A stretch of 64,000 bases of DNA from Ruegeria sp. THAF57 (lineage in GTDB: Bacteria > Pseudomonadota > Alphaproteobacteria > Rhodobacterales > Rhodobacteraceae), in the NCBI RefSeq assembly GCF_903914075.1, contig NZ_CAIWNQ010000001.1, positions 558,001 to 622,000 of the forward strand. The letters are read 5' to 3'. The notes under the pieces are model-generated. The model saw only the letters and a program-made list of their open reading frames with translations. It was not told the DNA's origin and did no database searches. How positions within the stretch are numbered: the first letter of the stretch is position 1; each line of letters opens with the position of its first letter. Made by a program: the position numbers and the translations under genes. Shown here piece by piece: positions 51,596-60,044 of the stretch.

Positions 51596-52849
51596 ATGAA
51601 ACGCAAAAGCCTGAAACTTGCCCTATTGGGCACAACGCTTATGGCCACCTCGGCCTTGGCCGAGGACGTGACGCTGACCATCGAAAGCTGGCGCAACGAC
51701 GACCTGACGCTGTGGCAGGAAAAAATTATCCCGGCATTCGAAGCCGCCAATCCGGGCATCAAGGTGAACTTCACGCCCTCTGCCCCCGCGGAATACAACG
51801 CGGTTTTGAACGCAAAACTGGAAGCTGGCTCTGCGGGCGATCTCATTACCTGCCGCCCCTTCGACACGTCGCTTTTGCTGTTTGAAAACGGAAACCTGGC
51901 GGATCTGAGCGATCTGGGTGCGATGGACAATTTTTCGGATGTAGCGAAATCCGCGTGGCAGAACGATGACGGCTCTGCAACGTTCTGCGTGCCGATGGCA
52001 TCGGTGATCCACGGGTTCATCTACAACAAGGACGCTTTTGCGGAACTGGGCGTCGACGTCCCCACAACAGAAGACGAGTTCTTTGCCGCTTTGGAAAAGT
52101 TCAAGGAAGACGGGACCTATATTCCTATGGCGATGGGGACCAACGACCAGTGGGAAGCCGCCACGATGGGCTACCAGAATATCGGCCCCAACTACTGGAA
52201 GGGCGAAGAAGGCCGCTTGGCTCTGATTTCGGGCGAGCAGTCCTTGACCGATCCGCAGTGGGTCGCGCCGTATGAGACCATTGCACGTTGGAAGGATTAT
52301 CTGGGCGACGGGTTTGAGGCACAGACCTACCCCGACAGCCAGAACATCTTTACCCTTGGACGCGCCGCGATTTATCCGGCCGGTTCGTGGGAGATTTCGG
52401 GCTTCAACGCACAGGCCGATTTCGAAATGGGCGCGTTCAAGCCACCGGTCCGCAACGCGGGCGACGAATGCTATATCTCTGACCACACGGATATTGCGAT
52501 GGGTCTGAACGCAGCGTCGGAGAATGCCGAAGCAGCGCGCACCTTCCTTGACTGGATGGGCACGTCTGAATTCGCCACGATCTATGCCAACGCTCTGCCG
52601 GGCTTCTTCTCGCTGTCGAGCCATGACATCGCGATGGAAGATCCGCTGGCGCAGGAATTTGTAAGCTGGCGGAATGACTGCGGCTCGACAATCCGGTCAA
52701 CCTACCAGATTCTGTCGCGCGGCACGCCGAACCTTGAGAACGAAACCTGGAACGCTGCGGCTCAGGTCGTAAAAGGCGCGGAAAGCCCCGCCGATGCAGG
52801 TGCACGGCTGCAAGAGGGTCTGGCCTCGTGGTACGCACCGCATCAGTAA
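51596..52849 (+). CDS. Carbohydrate ABC transporter substrate-binding protein
   Basis: A 417-residue periplasmic binding protein of SBP family 1. The signal peptide is LALLGTTLMATSALA, with cleavage before EDVTL. The mature part shows LTIESWRNDDLTLWQEKIIP and IPAFEAANPGIKVNF, typical of oligosaccharide binders. An aspartate-tryptophan-rich C-terminal half would form the sugar site. Position between murQ and the permeases makes an amino sugar the likely ligand. It begins 17 bases after murQ and is followed by a strong hairpin. Confidence 0.92.
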   Translation: MKRKSLKLALLGTTLMATSALAEDVTLTIESWRNDDLTLWQEKIIPAFEAANPGIKVNFTPSAPAEYNAVLNAKLEAGSAGDLITCRPFDTSLLLFENGNLADLSDLGAMDNFSDVAKSAWQNDDGSATFCVPMASVIHGFIYNKDAFAELGVDVPTTEDEFFAALEKFKEDGTYIPMAMGTNDQWEAATMGYQNIGPNYWKGEEGRLALISGEQSLTDPQWVAPYETIARWKDYLGDGFEAQTYPDSQNIFTLGRAAIYPAGSWEISGFNAQADFEMGAFKPPVRNAGDECYISDHTDIAMGLNAASENAEAARTFLDWMGTSEFATIYANALPGFFSLSSHDIAMEDPLAQEFVSWRNDCGSTIRSTYQILSRGTPNLENETWNAAAQVVKGAESPADAGARLQEGLASWYAPHQ

Positions 52850-52858
52850 GCTGACACA

Positions 52859-52886
52859 TACCCGGGCGGAACTGTTCGCCCGGGTA
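52859..52886 (+). other. Intercistronic hairpin after the binding protein
   Basis: TACCCGGGCG and CGCCCGGGTA form a perfect 10-bp stem with an 8-base loop. There is no T run after it, so it should not act as a full terminator. In binding-protein operons such stems protect the upstream message from 3' exonucleases, so that the binding protein is made in excess over the permeases. Confidence 0.65.
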
Positions 52887-52914
52887 CACCCTTTACTCCT
52901 TTGAAAGCTGATCC

Positions 52915-53829
52915 ATGAACCGCCCCCGCTTCCGCTGGCATATCGTTGTATTTCTGGCACCTGCCGTGCTGGTTTATACGGCGGTGATGATCTTCCCGCT
53001 GTTCAACACGCTGCGTCTGGCGCTGTATACAGAGATTGATCAAAGCCGTGTGTTCGTTGGATTGCAGAACTTTCAAACCCTGTTTTTCGATCCGATCTGG
53101 TCCGAGCAATTCTGGAACGCCCTGGGCAACAATTTCTGGTTCTTCCTGATCCATATGTTGGTCCAGAACCCCATCGGGATCGCACTGGCGGCGCTGCTCA
53201 GCCATCCACGCCTGCGCTTCTCGGCGCTGTACCGGTCGGCAATTTTCATACCGACGATCCTAAGTTTTGTGATCGTTGGCTTTGCGTGGAAACTGATCCT
53301 GTCGCCCATCTGGGGCATCGCACCTTCGATGTTGGACGCGGTGGGCCTGAAATCCCTGTTCGCACCGTGGTTGGGGAAAGAGGAATACGCCCTGACCACA
53401 CTGGCGCTGATCTCGGTCTGGCAATTTGTGGGCATCCCGATGATGCTGATCTATGCCGCCCTGCTGACCATCCCCGAGGAAATCCTTGAGGCCGGAGAGA
53501 TTGACGGCATCACCGGGGCCTCGGCCTTTTGGAAGATCAAGCTGCCGCTGATCCTGCCGTCGATCGGGATCATCTCGATCCTGACTTTCGTGGGGAACTT
53601 CAACGCGTTCGACCTGATCTATGCCGCCCAAGGCGCGCTGGCGGGGCCGGATTTCTCGACCGATATTCTGGGCACCTTCATGTACCGCACCTTCTTTGGT
53701 TTCCAGTTGCAACTAGGCGATCCGCATATGGGGTCGGCCATCGCTGGGGCCATGTTCGCGATCATCCTTGTGGGCGTCTGTATTTACCTCTTCGGCATCC
53801 AGACCCGGATGCGCCGGTACCAGATGTGA
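52915..53829 (+). CDS. Sugar ABC transporter permease, MalF type
   Basis: A 304-residue inner-membrane permease with six hydrophobic segments. The EAA loop is EEILEAGEIDGITGASAFWK, followed by IKLPLILPSIGIISILTFVG, as in MalF/UgpA proteins. It pairs with the next permease, which begins 10 bases later. With the binding protein and the ATPase it forms the importer of the amino-sugar island. Confidence 0.93.
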   Translation: MNRPRFRWHIVVFLAPAVLVYTAVMIFPLFNTLRLALYTEIDQSRVFVGLQNFQTLFFDPIWSEQFWNALGNNFWFFLIHMLVQNPIGIALAALLSHPRLRFSALYRSAIFIPTILSFVIVGFAWKLILSPIWGIAPSMLDAVGLKSLFAPWLGKEEYALTTLALISVWQFVGIPMMLIYAALLTIPEEILEAGEIDGITGASAFWKIKLPLILPSIGIISILTFVGNFNAFDLIYAAQGALAGPDFSTDILGTFMYRTFFGFQLQLGDPHMGSAIAGAMFAIILVGVCIYLFGIQTRMRRYQM

Positions 53830-53839
53830 GGGGGCTAAA

Positions 53840-54679
53840 ATGAACAAAGCACGCCATAACCCGATCAACACCGCCGCAATGCACGGGGCGCTGATCCTCT
53901 ATACGCTGATCGCCCTGTTCCCGGTCTTTGTAATCCTGATCAACAGCTTCAAATCCCGCCGCGCGATCTTCCGGGAACCACTGGCGCTGCCGAATGCCGA
54001 TAGTTTTTCGATGATCGGGTATGAGACAGTGATGAAGCAGGGGGATTTCTTCCTCTATTTCCAGAACTCGATGATCGTCACAGTGGCGTCGCTGTTCTTT
54101 ATTCTGCTGTTCGGCGCGATGGCGGCTTATGCGCTGTCGGAATACCAATTCAAGGGAAACCTTGTGATGGGGCTGTATCTGGCGCTGGGGATCATGATCC
54201 CGATCCGCATCGGCACCGTGGCGATCCTTGAGATGATGGTGGCGACCGGGTTGGTGAACACGTTGTGGGCGCTGATACTGGTCTACACGGCGCAGGGGTT
54301 ACCGCTGGCGGTGTTCATCCTGTCCGAGTTCATGCGGCAGGTCAGTGATGATCTGAAAAACGCAGGGCGCATCGACGGGCTGTCGGAATACACGATTTTC
54401 TTCCGGCTGGTGCTGCCTTTGGTCCGACCTGCGATGGCGACCGTGGCTGTGTTCAACATGATCCCGATCTGGAATGATCTGTGGTTCCCGCTGATCCTTG
54501 CCCCGGCTGAAGAGACCAAAACGCTCACACTGGGCAGTCAGGTCTTCATCGGCCAGTTCGTTACTGACTGGAACGCGGTTCTGTCGGCGCTGTCCATGGC
54601 GATCCTGCCGGTGCTGATCCTCTATGTCATTTTCTCGCGCCAATTGATCCGTGGCATCACTTCAGGAGCTGTCAAATGA
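53840..54679 (+). CDS. Sugar ABC transporter permease, MalG type
   Basis: A 279-residue permease. The first helix (ALILYTLIALFPVFVILIN) is followed by LGAMAAYALSEYQFKGN-like text and the EAA loop DLKNAGRIDGLSEYTIFFRL. The Met at 53840 is chosen because it lies behind GAGGGGGCT, and the upstream frame overlaps the first permease. It overlaps the following oxidoreductase gene by four bases. Confidence 0.92.
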   Translation: MNKARHNPINTAAMHGALILYTLIALFPVFVILINSFKSRRAIFREPLALPNADSFSMIGYETVMKQGDFFLYFQNSMIVTVASLFFILLFGAMAAYALSEYQFKGNLVMGLYLALGIMIPIRIGTVAILEMMVATGLVNTLWALILVYTAQGLPLAVFILSEFMRQVSDDLKNAGRIDGLSEYTIFFRLVLPLVRPAMATVAVFNMIPIWNDLWFPLILAPAEETKTLTLGSQVFIGQFVTDWNAVLSALSMAILPVLILYVIFSRQLIRGITSGAVK

Positions 54680-55710
54680 CCAAAGTTCTGATCGCTGGCC
54701 TTGGGAATATGGGCCTCAGCCACGCGCTGGCCCATCACAACCACCCCGACGCGCAGATCGTGGGGCTGGTAAACCGCTCAGGCCATGTGGATCACCCCGA
54801 ACTGGGCCAATACCCCGCCTATTCGGATTTCCAAACCGCGCTGGCCGAGACCAAACCTGATCTGGTGGTCGTCGCCACCTATTCCGACAGCCACGCCGAT
54901 TTCGCCTGCGCCGCGATGGAGGCAGGCGCGCATGTCTTTGTGGAAAAACCGCTGGCCACCAATGTCGCCGATGCAAAGCGTGTTGTCGAAACCGCCACCC
55001 GCCTGAACCGTAAACTGGTGATCGGCTATATCCTCCGCCACCATCCTTCGTGGATGCGCTTGATCTCCGAAGCACGGGATTTGGGCGGACCTTACGTGTT
55101 CCGCCTGAACCTGAACCAGCAATCCTCGGGGGCGGAGTGGGAAACGCATAAGGCGCTGATGCAGACCACCTCGCCCATCGTGGATTGCGGTGTGCATTAT
55201 GTAGATGTCATGTGCCAGATCACCGACGCGCGGCCAGTCCGTGTGCATGGCATGGGCCTGCGCCTGTCTGAGGAGATCGCCGAGGACATGTATAATTACG
55301 GCCAGTTTCAGGTGATCTTCGACGACGGCTCGGTCGGCTGGTACGAGGCCGGATGGGGCCCGATGATGTCCGAGACCGCGTTTTTCGTGAAGGACATCGT
55401 CTCGCCCAACGGCTCGGTCTCGATCACCGACGGCAACAAGGGCGCCTCAGCGGATATCGACGGGCACACCAAAGTTGGTGGCCTGCTGATCCACACTCCG
55501 GGCGGCGACCGTACCGTCGAGATGCCGGATGAACCCGGTCATCAGGAACTGTGTGACGCCGAACAAGCCTTTATGCTGCGTGCCATCACTGACGATATCG
55601 ACCTGACGCGCCATATGAATGACGCCGTCCAATCCCTTGCCATTTGTCTGGCTGCCGATGAAAGCATTCGCACCGGCCAGCCCGTTTCGCTCAAGGAGCC
55701 TACGACATGA
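54676..55710 (+). CDS. Gfo/Idh/MocA-family oxidoreductase
   Basis: A 344-residue NAD(P)-dependent sugar dehydrogenase-type enzyme. The Rossmann motif KVLIAGLGNMGLSHALAHH is at the N-terminus, and the conserved EKP motif lies in VFVEKPLATNVADAKR near residue 95. The substrate domain contains DCGVHYVDVMCQI with the family's catalytic His near residue 176. Its substrate is unknown. Because it overlaps both a permease and the ATPase by four bases, it should act on an imported sugar, perhaps an anhydro- or oxidised amino sugar. Confidence 0.88.
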   Translation: MTKVLIAGLGNMGLSHALAHHNHPDAQIVGLVNRSGHVDHPELGQYPAYSDFQTALAETKPDLVVVATYSDSHADFACAAMEAGAHVFVEKPLATNVADAKRVVETATRLNRKLVIGYILRHHPSWMRLISEARDLGGPYVFRLNLNQQSSGAEWETHKALMQTTSPIVDCGVHYVDVMCQITDARPVRVHGMGLRLSEEIAEDMYNYGQFQVIFDDGSVGWYEAGWGPMMSETAFFVKDIVSPNGSVSITDGNKGASADIDGHTKVGGLLIHTPGGDRTVEMPDEPGHQELCDAEQAFMLRAITDDIDLTRHMNDAVQSLAICLAADESIRTGQPVSLKEPTT

Positions 55711-56699
55711 CCGCTCTGACCCTGACTAATGTGAACAAATCCTTTGGCGAGGTACATGTCCTGAAAGACATCTCGCTTGAGGTCGAGGAAGGTGAGTTCG
55801 TCGTCTTCGTCGGCCCCTCGGGCTGCGGCAAGTCCACCCTGCTGCGCGTGATCGCGGGGTTGGAAGATGCGTCCTCGGGCGAGATCAATATCGACGGGCA
55901 AACCGTCAATCTGGTGCCGCCGTCGAAACGGGGGATCGCGATGGTATTTCAAAGCTATGCGCTCTACCCCCATCTGAACGTGCGCGGAAACATGACACTG
56001 GCTTTGAAACAGGAAAAGCAGTCCAAAGCCGTGATCGAAGAGCGCGTCGCCACCGCCAGCCGGATGCTGAACCTTGAGGATTATCTGGATCGCTACCCCT
56101 CGGAACTGTCCGGCGGTCAAAGGCAGCGCGTCGCCATCGGGCGCGCCATTGTGCGCGAGCCGAAACTGTTCCTGTTCGATGAACCCCTTTCCAATCTGGA
56201 CGCCGCCCTGCGGATGAACACCCGGATCGAGATCGCAAACCTGCACCGCGCGCTTGATGCTTCGATGATCTATGTCACCCATGATCAGACCGAGGCAATG
56301 ACGCTGGCCGACAAGATCGTCGTGCTGCGTGACGGGCGGGTTGAGCAGATCGGCACTCCGATGGAGTTGTACAACAACCCTGCCAACCAGTTCGTCGCCG
56401 GGTTCCTTGGGTCGCCGTCAATGAATTTCTTGCCCGAGGGGTTGTTAGGCGAAGGTCAAAACACCATCGGCATTCGGCCAGAGGACCTGTTTCTGGCGGA
56501 TGACGGTCCGCTGACAGCGCGCGTCAGCCATGTCGAAAAGCTGGGCGGTGATACAAACGTCATAGCCAAGGTCAACGACCATTCCGTCACCGCGCGCTTG
56601 TTCGGCCAGCACGCAATCAGCGAAGGCGAGGAACTGCGATTCGCCTATACCGCCGACAAAGCATATCGGTTTGACACCAATGGGCAGCGTTTGCGCTAG
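55707..56699 (+). CDS. Sugar ABC transporter ATPase, UgpC/MalK type
   Basis: A 330-residue ATPase. Walker A is GPSGCGKSTLLRVIAGL near residue 38, the signature LSGGQRQRVAIGRAIV near residue 134, and Walker B LFLFDEPLSNLDAALR. The C-terminal part (from about 240) is a TOBE/OB regulatory domain, as in UgpC and MsmK. It energises the amino-sugar importer and is the last gene of the plus arm. Confidence 0.94.
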   Translation: MTALTLTNVNKSFGEVHVLKDISLEVEEGEFVVFVGPSGCGKSTLLRVIAGLEDASSGEINIDGQTVNLVPPSKRGIAMVFQSYALYPHLNVRGNMTLALKQEKQSKAVIEERVATASRMLNLEDYLDRYPSELSGGQRQRVAIGRAIVREPKLFLFDEPLSNLDAALRMNTRIEIANLHRALDASMIYVTHDQTEAMTLADKIVVLRDGRVEQIGTPMELYNNPANQFVAGFLGSPSMNFLPEGLLGEGQNTIGIRPEDLFLADDGPLTARVSHVEKLGGDTNVIAKVNDHSVTARLFGQHAISEGEELRFAYTADKAYRFDTNGQRLR

Positions 56700-56920
56700 G
56701 GGCGCCTATCAACACCGAAAAACCTGAAGCGCCCGAACAAGCACCAAAGCTCTAAATTGCGGCGCTTTGGTTGGAATTACGGCGTGGTGGGACATATATA
56801 TCTGGCAATGTCGGCCTGACAGAAGACTGGACAGACACATTTGCAGGGTCGTTATTCCACTGTCACAATGGGGTACTAAGTCCGTTTCATAGCTATCCAT
56901 TTACAGCCAGGAGCCACCCC

Positions 56921-58810
56921 ATGAAAGACGCTGATCGCATGTCTCTCTCTGCAGACGATTGGGACGAACTGCACTTTCCCCGCCCCGAGGAAAACGAATT
57001 TGACCGCGTTGTCGAAAGCGCCATCTCTCGCCGTGGGTTTCTGGGTGGCGTTCTGGCGTTCGGCTCAGGCGCGTCCGCAATGGGCGCGGGTCTGATGGGG
57101 TCGACTTCTGCGCTGGCGGCCGAAACTTCGCGCTTTGCCTTCACCCCTATTCCGGCGCAGACCGACGGAACCGTCCATGTGCCCGAAGGGTATGACTGGA
57201 AGGTGCTGATGCGCTGGGGCGACCCGCTGTTTTCGGACGCGGATGGCTATGACATCGCCAATGGTGGCCCGGTTGAAAAATCGGACCGTATTTTTGGTGA
57301 AAACACCGACGGGATGGAGACCTTTTCATTCAAGGGTCACGAACTGATCGCGATCAACCATGAATTTCCAAACAACGGCATCAACCTTCCCACCGCGCAG
57401 GAAGGTGTTCCCGCCAACGCGGGAGACGTTCTGAAAATTCAAAATATTCAAGGCGTTACGGTGATGGAGGTCAAGGAAATTGAGGACGAATGGTCTGTTG
57501 TAAAGGACAGCCCGTTCAATCGCCGTATCCACCACAATACGCCTATGAAAATCGTGGGTCCCGCTGCCGGTCACGACCTGCTGAAAACCAAGGCCGACCC
57601 AACTGGCACGGCGTCGCTGGGCACCATGAACAATTGTGGTGCAGGCAAAACGCCGTGGGGCACTTACCTGACCTGCGAAGAAAATTTTAACGGCTATTTC
57701 GGGTCATCCGATGAAACCGCCGTTTATGATCAACCGATCGTGGACGGATATGCGCGCTATGGCGTCAAAGCCAAAAGCTGGAACGGCTACGAACTGTTTG
57801 ATCCACGTTTCGACACGTCGAAAAACCCGAATGAACCCCACCGCGCGGGCTGGATCGTGGAAATCGACCCGACCAAACCCGACAGCACGCCTGTCAAGCA
57901 TACCGGTCTGGGCCGCTTCAAGCACGAAAATGCCGAGGTCACTCTGGCTGCGGATGGCCGTGTGGTCGTCTACATGGGCGACGATGAGCGGGGCGAGTAC
58001 CTGTACAAGTTCGTCTCGAACGGCACCTATCAGCCGGGCGGCGAGACCGAGAGCCTGCTGAACGACGGCACATTATACGCAGCCAAATTCGACGACGACC
58101 TGTCGGGCGAATGGCTGCCTTTGACGCCCGAAACAACAGACATGAACGCCGCAGAGATTTCGATCTTCACGCGTCTCGCAGCCTCGAAAGTGGGTGCCAC
58201 GACCATGGACCGCCCGGAATGGGTTGCCTCCAGCCCGGTTGCGGTCGAGGCATATTGCTGCCTGACCAACAACAAGAACCGAGGTATCAAGCCAAACGCC
58301 GGTGGTGACGATACGTCGATCAATGGACCTAACCCGCGTGAGACCAACAAATACGGTCAGATCGTGCGTTGGCGCCCAAGCAACGACGACCACGCAGCAG
58401 ATACATTCGACTGGGATCTCTACGTCATGGCCGGCAACCCAACCGTGCATACGGATGCCTATGCCGGGTCGCCTAATGTCAATGAAGGCAACCTGTTCAA
58501 TTCGCCGGATGGTATGGTCATCGACACAACCGGACTGATCTGGATTCAGACAGACGGCAATGACAACAACGCCGAGGACTTTGCCGGAAACGGGAACAAC
58601 CAGATGCTTGTTGGTGACCCGATCACCGGAGAGATCGCGCGCTTTATGACAGGTCCGAAAGGGTGCGAAGTTACGGGCCTTGCGTGGTCAACCGACCTGC
58701 GGACAATGTTTGTAGGCATCCAGCACCCCGGCAGCAATTGGCCCGATGGCGGCACGCCACGATCCTCGATCATCGCCATCAAGCGAACTGACAACGGTTT
58801 GGTCGGTTAA
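56921..58810 (+). CDS. phoX: PhoX-family alkaline phosphatase
   Basis: A 629-residue precursor. A Tat signal is seen at residues about 35-70: SAISRRGFLGGVLAFGSGAS. It is followed by the DUF839/PhoX beta-propeller domain. Family text includes NHEFPNNGINLP near residue 145, GAGKTPWGTYLTCEENFNGY near residue 238 and YLYKFVSNGTYQPG near residue 360. PhoX enzymes use Ca2+ and Fe3+ to release phosphate from organic esters in the periplasm and are widespread in marine bacteria. CAGGAG lies 10 bases before the ATG at 56921. Confidence 0.9.
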   Translation: MKDADRMSLSADDWDELHFPRPEENEFDRVVESAISRRGFLGGVLAFGSGASAMGAGLMGSTSALAAETSRFAFTPIPAQTDGTVHVPEGYDWKVLMRWGDPLFSDADGYDIANGGPVEKSDRIFGENTDGMETFSFKGHELIAINHEFPNNGINLPTAQEGVPANAGDVLKIQNIQGVTVMEVKEIEDEWSVVKDSPFNRRIHHNTPMKIVGPAAGHDLLKTKADPTGTASLGTMNNCGAGKTPWGTYLTCEENFNGYFGSSDETAVYDQPIVDGYARYGVKAKSWNGYELFDPRFDTSKNPNEPHRAGWIVEIDPTKPDSTPVKHTGLGRFKHENAEVTLAADGRVVVYMGDDERGEYLYKFVSNGTYQPGGETESLLNDGTLYAAKFDDDLSGEWLPLTPETTDMNAAEISIFTRLAASKVGATTMDRPEWVASSPVAVEAYCCLTNNKNRGIKPNAGGDDTSINGPNPRETNKYGQIVRWRPSNDDHAADTFDWDLYVMAGNPTVHTDAYAGSPNVNEGNLFNSPDGMVIDTTGLIWIQTDGNDNNAEDFAGNGNNQMLVGDPITGEIARFMTGPKGCEVTGLAWSTDLRTMFVGIQHPGSNWPDGGTPRSSIIAIKRTDNGLVG

Positions 58811-58855
58811 GACACCTTTTGGCAGCGCTCTCTTGCAGATGCGATTTGGGCGCTG

Positions 58856-59422
58856 TCAGATATCTTCGCCCGGCAAAGCCAACGGCCCGCCGGGGGCCAT
58901 CAGGTGACGCTCGGACAGCCACGGGTTCAATTCCAAAGCCTGCTGCAGAGCTTTGCGCGCTTCGTCCGTTCGCTGAAGACCAAGTAATGTCAACGCACGA
59001 CCGCTGATCGCGGCGACGTGGTTCGGTGACAGCTCAATCGCCCGGTCCAGATCGGGCAATGCAGCCTGAAAATCCTGCCTAAGATAATGGGCAAAGGCAC
59101 GCTGGTTATATCCCTCGGCGTAGGACGGGCAGTATTCGATCAGCTTGTCGAAATCCTCGATCGCGCCCAACAAATCCCATGCGTTCCGACGCGTCATACC
59201 CCGGTCCAGAACTGCCTGAGCAGTTTCGTCAGGTGCATCCGTCCAGTACTCCCACAATTGATTGGACAGCGCGCGGGCGGCCTGTTCATTTTCAGCCTGT
59301 TGTATCTGCGAGATTATTCCGGTTACTCCGACGGAATGATCAGGTGCCATCGGGCAATCATCGGCAAAAGCGGCAAGTGAGGTTGCAGCAATAAAGGCAA
59401 AGGTAAGGGCAAGCTGTTTCAT
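58856..59422 (-). CDS. Exported tetratricopeptide-repeat protein
   Basis: A 188-residue precursor with a Sec signal (LALTFAFIAATSLAAFA, then DDCPM). Residues about 75-175 hold two to three TPR units (AWDLLGAIEDFDKLIEYCPS, AALPDLDRAIELSPNHVAAI, DEARKALQQALELNPW). Such periplasmic TPR proteins act as assembly scaffolds; no partner is visible here. It converges with phoX and stands alone. Confidence 0.8.
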   Translation of the reverse strand: MKQLALTFAFIAATSLAAFADDCPMAPDHSVGVTGIISQIQQAENEQAARALSNQLWEYWTDAPDETAQAVLDRGMTRRNAWDLLGAIEDFDKLIEYCPSYAEGYNQRAFAHYLRQDFQAALPDLDRAIELSPNHVAAISGRALTLLGLQRTDEARKALQQALELNPWLSERHLMAPGGPLALPGEDI

Positions 59423-59464
59423 ACAGCAATGGTGACGCTCGCGCGGCTTTCGTCAACCCGGCCC

Positions 59465-59941
59465 TCAGAACGTGCCCGAGACGCTGGTTTCCTTGACCGC
59501 CTCCATCGCGACAAAGGTCGAGGTGCTGGCCACGTGGGGTAACGAAGAAATTTTCTCGGCCAGAACGGCCCGATACTCGGACATCGAACCGGTGCGGATT
59601 TTCAGAAGGTAGTCGAAATTCGATGCAATCATATGGGCTTGCTCAATCTCGGCCACTTTGCGCACGGCCGCATTGAACTCGGCCAATGCCTTTTCACGGG
59701 TGTCGGTCAGGCGCACCTCGACAAAGGCCACGTGGTCCAGACCAAGGCGGATCGGGTCCAGCAGGGCGCGGTATCCGGTGATGATGCCATCAGCCTCAAG
59801 TCTCTTCACACGTGCTTGAGTGGGCGATTTCGACAACCCGATCCGCCGCGCAAGGTCAGCGATGGGGATACGCCCATCCTCAGACAGAATCGTCAGAATT
59901 GACTGATCGAACCGATCAAGACCCGGAAAGTCCTTTTGCAC
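59465..59941 (-). CDS. Lrp/AsnC-family regulator, PutR-like
   Basis: A 158-residue regulator with an N-terminal HTH (LDRFDQSILTILSEDGRIPI, then LARRIGLSKSPTQARV) and a C-terminal RAM domain (HVAFVEVRLTDTREKALAEF). The start is GTG at 59941 with TTGGAG 7 bases before it; the frame is open further upstream, but that stretch overlaps the promoter region. It is divergent from putA. In Rhodobacter and relatives PutR of the same family activates putA when proline is present, so the same role is likely. Confidence 0.88.
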   Translation of the reverse strand: MQKDFPGLDRFDQSILTILSEDGRIPIADLARRIGLSKSPTQARVKRLEADGIITGYRALLDPIRLGLDHVAFVEVRLTDTREKALAEFNAAVRKVAEIEQAHMIASNFDYLLKIRTGSMSEYRAVLAEKISSLPHVASTSTFVAMEAVKETSVSGTF

Positions 59942-59975
59942 CGCATTACTCCAAAATTTCAGGTCATTCGCCTTG

Positions 59976-60011
59976 GATTTGGCATAAATAAGGCAATCCT
60001 CCTGCCAAATC
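59976..60011. promoter_or_regulatory. Perfect inverted repeat between putR-like gene and putA
   Basis: GATTTGGCA at 59976-59984 and TGCCAAATC at 60003-60011 are perfect 9-bp arms with an 18-base AT-rich spacer. It sits in the middle of the 103-base divergent promoter region and is the likely binding site of the Lrp-type regulator. Confidence 0.65.
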
Positions 60012-60044
60012 GACCCTATATTTGTCAAAAGCCCCGGAGGATAC

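Noticed and set aside
58820..58858. Possible terminator between phoX and the TPR gene
   Set aside because: TGGCAGCGC and GCGCTGTCA can pair with one G-U, but the loop is 21 bases and no T run follows on either strand.
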